In this document: piece by piece, positions 60,027 to 64,000 of the stretch
Numbering within the stretch: position 1 is the stretch's first letter
How the letters are laid out: each line of letters opens with the position of its first letter
NCBI RefSeq assembly: GCF_040066175.1
Contig: NZ_JBEAAM010000008.1
Location: 1 to 64,000, forward strand
Length of the DNA: 64,000 bases
Direction of reading: 5' to 3'
DNA from: Solimonas sp040066175
Lineage (GTDB): Bacteria > Pseudomonadota > Gammaproteobacteria > Nevskiales > Nevskiaceae
The notes under the pieces: model-generated
Database searches by the model: none
Told to the model about the DNA's origin: nothing
The model's input: the letters and a program-made list of their open reading frames with translations, nothing else
Position numbers and translations under genes: made by a program

Positions 60027-60949
60027 GATGAGCCGTCGCCGGCCGGCTTGAGTGCTCGCGTGAAGAACTCGATCTGATCCGCCACCGCGCGCTCGAAGCC
60101 GTCGCCGACGTAGATGTCGAAGTGGCCGATGTCGTAACGCTTCACTTCCGCACGCGGACCGGCGCGCCGCGCCGCGTCCTCGGCCGCCGCCGGCGGCGCC
60201 ACCGAGTCCTTCGTGCAGATGCAGATCAGGATCGGGCAGGGCAGCCGTGCGGCCTTGAGCAGCGGCCGGTACAGCGGCAGCTGCAGCATCCACGCGGCGG
60301 TGACTTCGTTGATCCAGTCCTGCGGGACGATCGCGCGGTAGCCGGACTGGGCGTCGTGTGAGGACATCGCCGCGAGTCCGCCGGGAGGCGCGACCAGCGC
60401 AATGCGATGCCGCAGGCCGGCGACCGCGCCCAGCGCATCCCAGGCCGCGTGCGCGGTCAGTTGCGCGACCTGCAGCGGACCCGCATAGCGCATCACGTTC
60501 ACGAGCGCGGCGAGGCCGTCCATCATCGGCCCCTGGCTGCTGACCGCCTGGACGCGGCCATCCTCGACGGCTGCGACGACGACATGCCCGCCGGAGAACG
60601 AGCTGCCCCACAGCGCGATGCGTTTGCCATCCACGCCTTTGAGCGTGCGCGCGTGTGCGATCGCCGCGGCCCAGTCGTCGAGCTGGGCGCGGATGTTCAG
60701 GTGCTGGCGCGGCTCGCCGTCGGAGTCGCCGAAGCAGCGGTAGTCGAACACCAGCGCGTCCAGGCCGGCCTGCGCGAAGCGTTCGGCGAAGGCGTCGAGC
60801 CGCGCCGCGCGCACGCCGCCCAGGCCGTGCGCCATCACCACGCAGGGACGTCCCTGGTCGGTGGCCAGGGCTGTTCCCTGTCCCCGGAAGTGCGCGCCGC
60901 GGACGGTGATGCCGTGGCTCTCGAATTCAACCGCTGTGATGTCGGTCAT
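60023..60949 (-). CDS. Alpha/beta hydrolase
   Basis: 308 residues, cytoplasmic alpha/beta-hydrolase fold: VMAHGLGGVR oxyanion loop, FDYRCFGDSDG, nucleophile elbow WGSSFSGGHV, Asp near CTKDSVAPP and His in YDIGHFDIYVG. Resembles X-Pro dipeptidyl-peptidase/acetyl-xylan-esterase-like hydrolases of unknown substrate. ATG 60949; the longer open frame covers the LysE gene antisense-free and is a shadow. Coupled to the downstream membrane protein by GTGA. Confidence 0.88.
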   Translation of the reverse strand: MTDITAVEFESHGITVRGAHFRGQGTALATDQGRPCVVMAHGLGGVRAARLDAFAERFAQAGLDALVFDYRCFGDSDGEPRQHLNIRAQLDDWAAAIAHARTLKGVDGKRIALWGSSFSGGHVVVAAVEDGRVQAVSSQGPMMDGLAALVNVMRYAGPLQVAQLTAHAAWDALGAVAGLRHRIALVAPPGGLAAMSSHDAQSGYRAIVPQDWINEVTAAWMLQLPLYRPLLKAARLPCPILICICTKDSVAPPAAAEDAARRAGPRAEVKRYDIGHFDIYVGDGFERAVADQIEFFTRALKPAGDGSS

Positions 60950-60963
60950 GGGGAGGTCCGAAG

Positions 60964-61602
60964 TCAGGGCGCGAGCGCGCGCAGGATCACCGCGCCGCCG
61001 AGCAGCACGAGCACGATGCCCATGGCATGGTCGATGCGGTGCGCGTGGCGACGCAAGCCGCGGCGCAGGCCTGGATGCGAGAGCATCAGCGCGACGAACG
61101 CGAACCACGCGAAGGTGGACAGCGGCAGCCACAGCGCCAGCACGGCCATCATCGTCACGCTCACCGGTCCGGCGACGACGGTCGTGAACAGCGCGACGAA
61201 GAACAGCGTCGCCTTCGGATTGAGCAGATTGGTGGCCAGCCCGATGCCGTAGTTGCGCCAGCCATTGCCCCGCGCTACCGGCGGCATGCGGTCGTCTTCG
61301 ATGGTCTGCGGCTGCGCGCGCAGCGCCTGCAGTCCTATCCACAGCAAGAAGGCGGCGCCGGCGAGCGCGATCGCATCCAGGCTCCACGGGAACCGGTGCG
61401 TCAGCCAGCGCAGGCCGAACAGGCCGTAGGCGACGTGGAACAGGATGCCGCTGCCGATCCCCGCGGCGGTCCACACGCCGGCGGCGCGTCCGAGCGCGAG
61501 CGACTGGCGCGTGACCATCGCGAAGTCCGGTCCCGGCGACATCACGCCCAGCGCGTGCGCACTGGCGACGGCGCCGAACAGCGCCCAGCCATCGAGATTC
61601 AT
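60964..61602 (-). CDS. LysE/RhtB family amino-acid exporter
   Basis: 212 residues, about six transmembrane helices. Family signature near the N-terminus (GVMSPGPDFAMVTRQSLALG), then GLATNLLNPKATLFFVALFT. Members export amino acids such as lysine, homoserine or threonine; the substrate is unknown. ATG 61602 overlaps the GNAT stop (ATGA); an ATG 12 bases upstream is the alternative. Confidence 0.92.
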   Translation of the reverse strand: MNLDGWALFGAVASAHALGVMSPGPDFAMVTRQSLALGRAAGVWTAAGIGSGILFHVAYGLFGLRWLTHRFPWSLDAIALAGAAFLLWIGLQALRAQPQTIEDDRMPPVARGNGWRNYGIGLATNLLNPKATLFFVALFTTVVAGPVSVTMMAVLALWLPLSTFAWFAFVALMLSHPGLRRGLRRHAHRIDHAMGIVLVLLGGAVILRALAP

Positions 61603-62147
61603 GCTCGCGTCCATCCCGGCCACGGGCCGTCCGGCTCGCCGAGCGGGTCGTGCAGCCGCGTTTCCTGGTGATAGCGCAGCATGCCGCGCGCCTCGTAGTT
61701 GGCCAGTGCAGCCGGGCCGTCGAGCGTGCAGGTGTGCACCCAGACGCGCCGCGCACCCATGTCCCAGGCGCGGGCGATGCCCTCGCTGAGCAGGTGTCCG
61801 CCCAGGCCGCGGCCGATGAATTCGCGCATCAGGCCGAAGTAGGCGATCTCGACGTCGTCGCCGGGCTGGTACTCCAGCTCGACGTAGCCGGCCGGCGTGC
61901 CGCGCACGTACATCACCCAGGTCTGCAGCTCCGGCCGGTCGAGCCACTGCATCCAGCGCGCATAGGTCCAGTCCAGACGATCGCGCCAGTACCAGTGGCC
62001 GCCGACCGCGGTGTAGAGGAAGCGGTTGAGCATCGGCAGCGGCAGCTCGGCGCGCAGGATCAGCGGTGCCGGCTGTGGCACGCGGGCGCGCTGCAACTGC
62101 GCCGGGGCGCGCATTTCCAGATACCAGGTGGTGACGGGTTCCTGCAT
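61599..62147 (-). CDS. GNAT family N-acetyltransferase
   Basis: 182 residues. Acetyl-CoA-binding motif A is visible (VEIAYFGLMREFIGRGLGGH), preceded by WVMYVRGTPAGYVELEYQ and followed by VWVHTCTLDGPAALANYEAR. Substrate unknown. The stop overlaps lysE, so the acetyltransferase and exporter are translated together; they may act on the same small amine, which is speculation. Confidence 0.9.
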   Translation of the reverse strand: MQEPVTTWYLEMRAPAQLQRARVPQPAPLILRAELPLPMLNRFLYTAVGGHWYWRDRLDWTYARWMQWLDRPELQTWVMYVRGTPAGYVELEYQPGDDVEIAYFGLMREFIGRGLGGHLLSEGIARAWDMGARRVWVHTCTLDGPAALANYEARGMLRYHQETRLHDPLGEPDGPWPGWTRA

Positions 62148-62208
62148 CGGCGAAGGTTCGGATCAGCCGCGCGATGATAGCGCTGCGCCCGCTCGCGCCG
62201 TCAGACGG

Positions 62209-63018
62209 TCAGTTGAACAGGCGCTTGCCCTGGCGCAGCGCGCGCTGTTCGAGCTGCCGCAGGCGGGTACGCAGGGCGTCGTGCAGGCGCAGGCGCAGCA
62301 GGCCGGTGTCCGGCAGCTCGTCGGCGTGCAGCTGAAGACCGAGCTGGTGATGGTCGTGGTGCAGGCCCAGGGTCTCGCCGAGGTCCTTGAGCGCAGTGAC
62401 GTCCCCGGCGGCATCGGGCAGCAGCGGCGCGAGCAGCGCGGATTGTGTCGCCAGGTGCTTGACCGACTTGCGCCAGCCGTGCAGCGCTTCAGCGGTGGGC
62501 CGCGCGCGGGCGTCGCGCCAGCGGCGCCGGCAGCGGCGGCGGTTGCGCGCGAGCGCCTCCGTGAGACTGTGCACGTCCATTTCCGGGAGTTCCAGTGACC
62601 TGAGATAGACCGCGGCTGCACGCAGCAGATGCGTGGCGTCGGTATCGGCCTCGGCGCGCGGTGTGTCGGTCGGTGCGAGCGCGTCGAGCTGCGGCAGCAG
62701 CGCGGCATACTGCGCGGCGCTCAGCAGACGGCCGCGTCGCAGGCTGCGTAGGGTTGCGCGCGCGACATCGCGGTCGCGGCGCCCGGCCAGCGCCCGGCCC
62801 GCGTCGCGCAGCAGGCGGTCCAGCGTGCCGTAGCGATCGCCGAGCGCGGGCTTGAGCAGTCGCAGCCAGGCGCGCAGGCGCTTGATGCTCTTGCGTGTCT
62901 CGTGGATGTCCGCGGACTCGCCGCGCTGCAGGTGTTCGAGCGCGCGTTCACACTCGGCGATCGCGGCCTGACGGAGCGCCTCGCGCAGCGGTCGGCCGGG
63001 AGCGAGCGCGAAGGCCAT
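62209..63018 (-). CDS. CHAD domain protein
   Basis: 269 residues, nearly all CHAD (conserved histidine alpha-helical domain): HETRKSIKRLRAWLRLLKPA in the first half and ALHGWRKSVKHLATQ and LGLHHDHHQL in the second, with many Arg/His on helix faces. CHAD proteins bind inorganic polyphosphate; they are often fused to or beside CYTH triphosphatases, which are absent here. Polyphosphate binding is inferred. Confidence 0.9.
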   Translation of the reverse strand: MAFALAPGRPLREALRQAAIAECERALEHLQRGESADIHETRKSIKRLRAWLRLLKPALGDRYGTLDRLLRDAGRALAGRRDRDVARATLRSLRRGRLLSAAQYAALLPQLDALAPTDTPRAEADTDATHLLRAAAVYLRSLELPEMDVHSLTEALARNRRRCRRRWRDARARPTAEALHGWRKSVKHLATQSALLAPLLPDAAGDVTALKDLGETLGLHHDHHQLGLQLHADELPDTGLLRLRLHDALRTRLRQLEQRALRQGKRLFN

Positions 63019-63022
63019 GGTC

Positions 63023-63787
63023 TCAGGCCGCGTAGGTCCGTTCGAGGTAGGCGATGATGTCCGCCGACTCGAACATCTCGGTGCCGGTGTTCGGGTCGAT
63101 CAGATACGGCAGCTGCACGCGGCCGCTGCGATCGTGCAAGGCCTTGCGGTTGCGGCCGGTGTCGGCCGGGGCCTTGAACAGCCGGTCGCGGAACAGCGGC
63201 GGCCCCATGTCGGTCCAGCGCGACTTGCCGGTGTTGCGCAGGACGTAGGGCAGCTCCAGTTCGCAGAGTGCCTCGCGCACCAGGCGCGAGTACGGGCTGG
63301 ACTCGAAGCTGTACAGCTCCAGCGGTTGCTCCGGTGCGCGCGACGGCCGCGCACGCAGGCCCCGCGGACGGATGCCGGAGGCGAGCATGCTGCCGGCCAG
63401 GTTCAGGATGCGCGGCAGACCGTGATTGGCGCGGGCCCGGCCGTCGTAGGTGCGCGCGAGGTAATCGGCGATGTCCTGCGACTCGTACAGGCGTGCGCCG
63501 GTGTTGGGGTCATGCAGGAACGGGAACTGGGTCTTGCCGCCGAGCAGCTTCGCGGTCGGACGGAAGCGTGTGCCGCCCTTGGGACAGGGCTGGATCAGCG
63601 CGTCGAGATCGAGTTCGGTCAGTGTCTCCCGGACCAGCCGGCAGTACGGGCAGCCTTCCATGTCGTACAGGCGCAGCAGCTGTTCCGGCTGGCGCCGCGC
63701 GGGCCGGAAACTGTCCGTCCCGCGCCAGAGCGCGGCGCTGCTGGCGAGGACCGATGTAGCGACATCGAAGCTGCGGCGCATCCACAA
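63023..63787 (-). CDS. Tandem glutathione-S-transferase N-domain (thioredoxin-fold) protein
   Basis: 254 residues made of two successive GST-N/glutaredoxin-like folds. The first (about 36-115) has the redox motif CPYC (C46, C49); the second (about 156-250) has SPYS (S164, S167) in the same place, so it cannot do dithiol chemistry. Each ends with the GST-N signature DPNTG and a Glu/Ser-Asp-Ile pair (YESQDIADYLARTY and FESADIIAYLERTY). No helical GST C-domain follows. A hydrophobic, Ala-rich N-terminus may be a weak membrane anchor. It is 4 bp before the CHAD gene. Confidence 0.88.
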   Translation of the reverse strand: MWMRRSFDVATSVLASSAALWRGTDSFRPARRQPEQLLRLYDMEGCPYCRLVRETLTELDLDALIQPCPKGGTRFRPTAKLLGGKTQFPFLHDPNTGARLYESQDIADYLARTYDGRARANHGLPRILNLAGSMLASGIRPRGLRARPSRAPEQPLELYSFESSPYSRLVREALCELELPYVLRNTGKSRWTDMGPPLFRDRLFKAPADTGRNRKALHDRSGRVQLPYLIDPNTGTEMFESADIIAYLERTYAA

Positions 63788-63877
63788 TCTCCATCCGGCG
63801 CGGGTCTGCGGGGGCGGCCATTATGCATGGCTTCAAACCCTGGACCGCGGTCCGGCATCCAACGGGGGATGACGGGC

Positions 63878-64000
63878 ATGACGTGTACTTTCGAAGGTGA
63901 CGACGGCGTGCAGCCAGCGGGTCTCGACCGGGCGGCATCGGGTGGCGACGTGGCGCTGGTGCGCCGGGCGGCGGACGGCGACGCGCGTGCCTTCGAGACG
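63878..64000 (+). CDS. Truncated ECF sigma-70 factor (5' end only)
   Basis: 41 codons run off the window edge. DVALVRRAADGDARAFET matches the start of region 2 of extracytoplasmic-function sigma factors, just before their core-binding helix. ATG 63878 has GGGGGA eight bases upstream; an in-frame ATG at 63869 overlaps that site and is less likely. The rest lies outside the window. Confidence 0.6.
   Translation, partial: MTCTFEGDDGVQPAGLDRAASGGDVALVRRAADGDARAFET

Overview
The window looks like a chromosomal segment of a high-GC gammaproteobacterium, most likely from the Nevskiales/Solimonadaceae–Xanthomonadales neighbourhood. This is an inference from gene content and order: lptD-surA-pdxA-rsmA with amgK-murU divergent from lptD, gshB next to a pil-chp chemosensory locus, a FimX-type protein, a CysB/CysI/DUF934 sulfur block, and long-chain acyl-CoA oxidation genes. 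Coding density is high, G+C is high by eye, and many genes overlap by 4 nt (ATGA or GTGA). No rRNA, CRISPR array, intact insertion sequence or prophage was seen.

Layout. 0.2-7.3 kb: outer-membrane biogenesis (lptD, surA), pdxA, rsmA, and divergently the cell-wall sugar recycling pair amgK-murU. 7.3-12.6 kb (minus strand): gshA, gshB, a three-gene flavin-transfer-related cassette (apbE, NusG-domain-II protein, Gx transporter), then yqgE and ruvX. 12.8-20.3 kb: a type IV pilus chemosensory operon (pilG, pilI, a 2008-residue chpA, chpC) without pilH or the receptor pilJ. 20.3-27.7 kb: accessory metabolic genes (CDF transporter, DUF1993, LuxR regulator, two metallo-beta-lactamase-fold proteins, a secreted S15-like hydrolase, a lipoprotein aminopeptidase). 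27.9-34 kb: cysS and sulfite reduction (DUF934, cysI, cysB, cysG). 34-37 kb: isoprenoid block xseB-ispA-dxs. 37.2-42.2 kb: topoisomerase IV parE and parC, separated by a vapBC-type toxin-antitoxin pair with a clear palindromic operator. 42.2-48 kb: htpX, a fimX-like gene overlapping epmB, then efp-epmA, giving EF-P and two of its lysylation enzymes. 48-53.2 kb: TauE permease, a small unknown, PhoH-PIN ATPase, bcp, gcvR, dapA and a small lipoprotein. 53.2-53.75 kb: tRNA-Ser(GGA) followed by a degraded stretch with a transposase-like tail and two strong hairpins. 53.8-59.3 kb: fatty-acid beta-oxidation operon (thiolase, FadB/J-type enzyme, long-chain-type acyl-CoA dehydrogenase) divergent from a TetR regulator. 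59.4-64 kb: membrane protein, alpha/beta hydrolase, LysE exporter, GNAT, CHAD and double-thioredoxin-fold proteins, and the first codons of an ECF sigma factor running off the end.

How the parts fit. Two separate loci serve type IV pilus control: the pil-chp phosphorelay and the c-di-GMP-receptor-like FimX, which is translationally tied to the EF-P modification gene epmB. The most unusual signals are the toxin-antitoxin pair between the two topoisomerase IV genes, the flavin-transfer-related cassette placed between gshB and yqgE, a 19-bp inverted repeat that supplies both the start and an internal loop of epmA, a hairpin motif that brackets the epmB-fimX unit, and the degraded segment behind tRNA-Ser.
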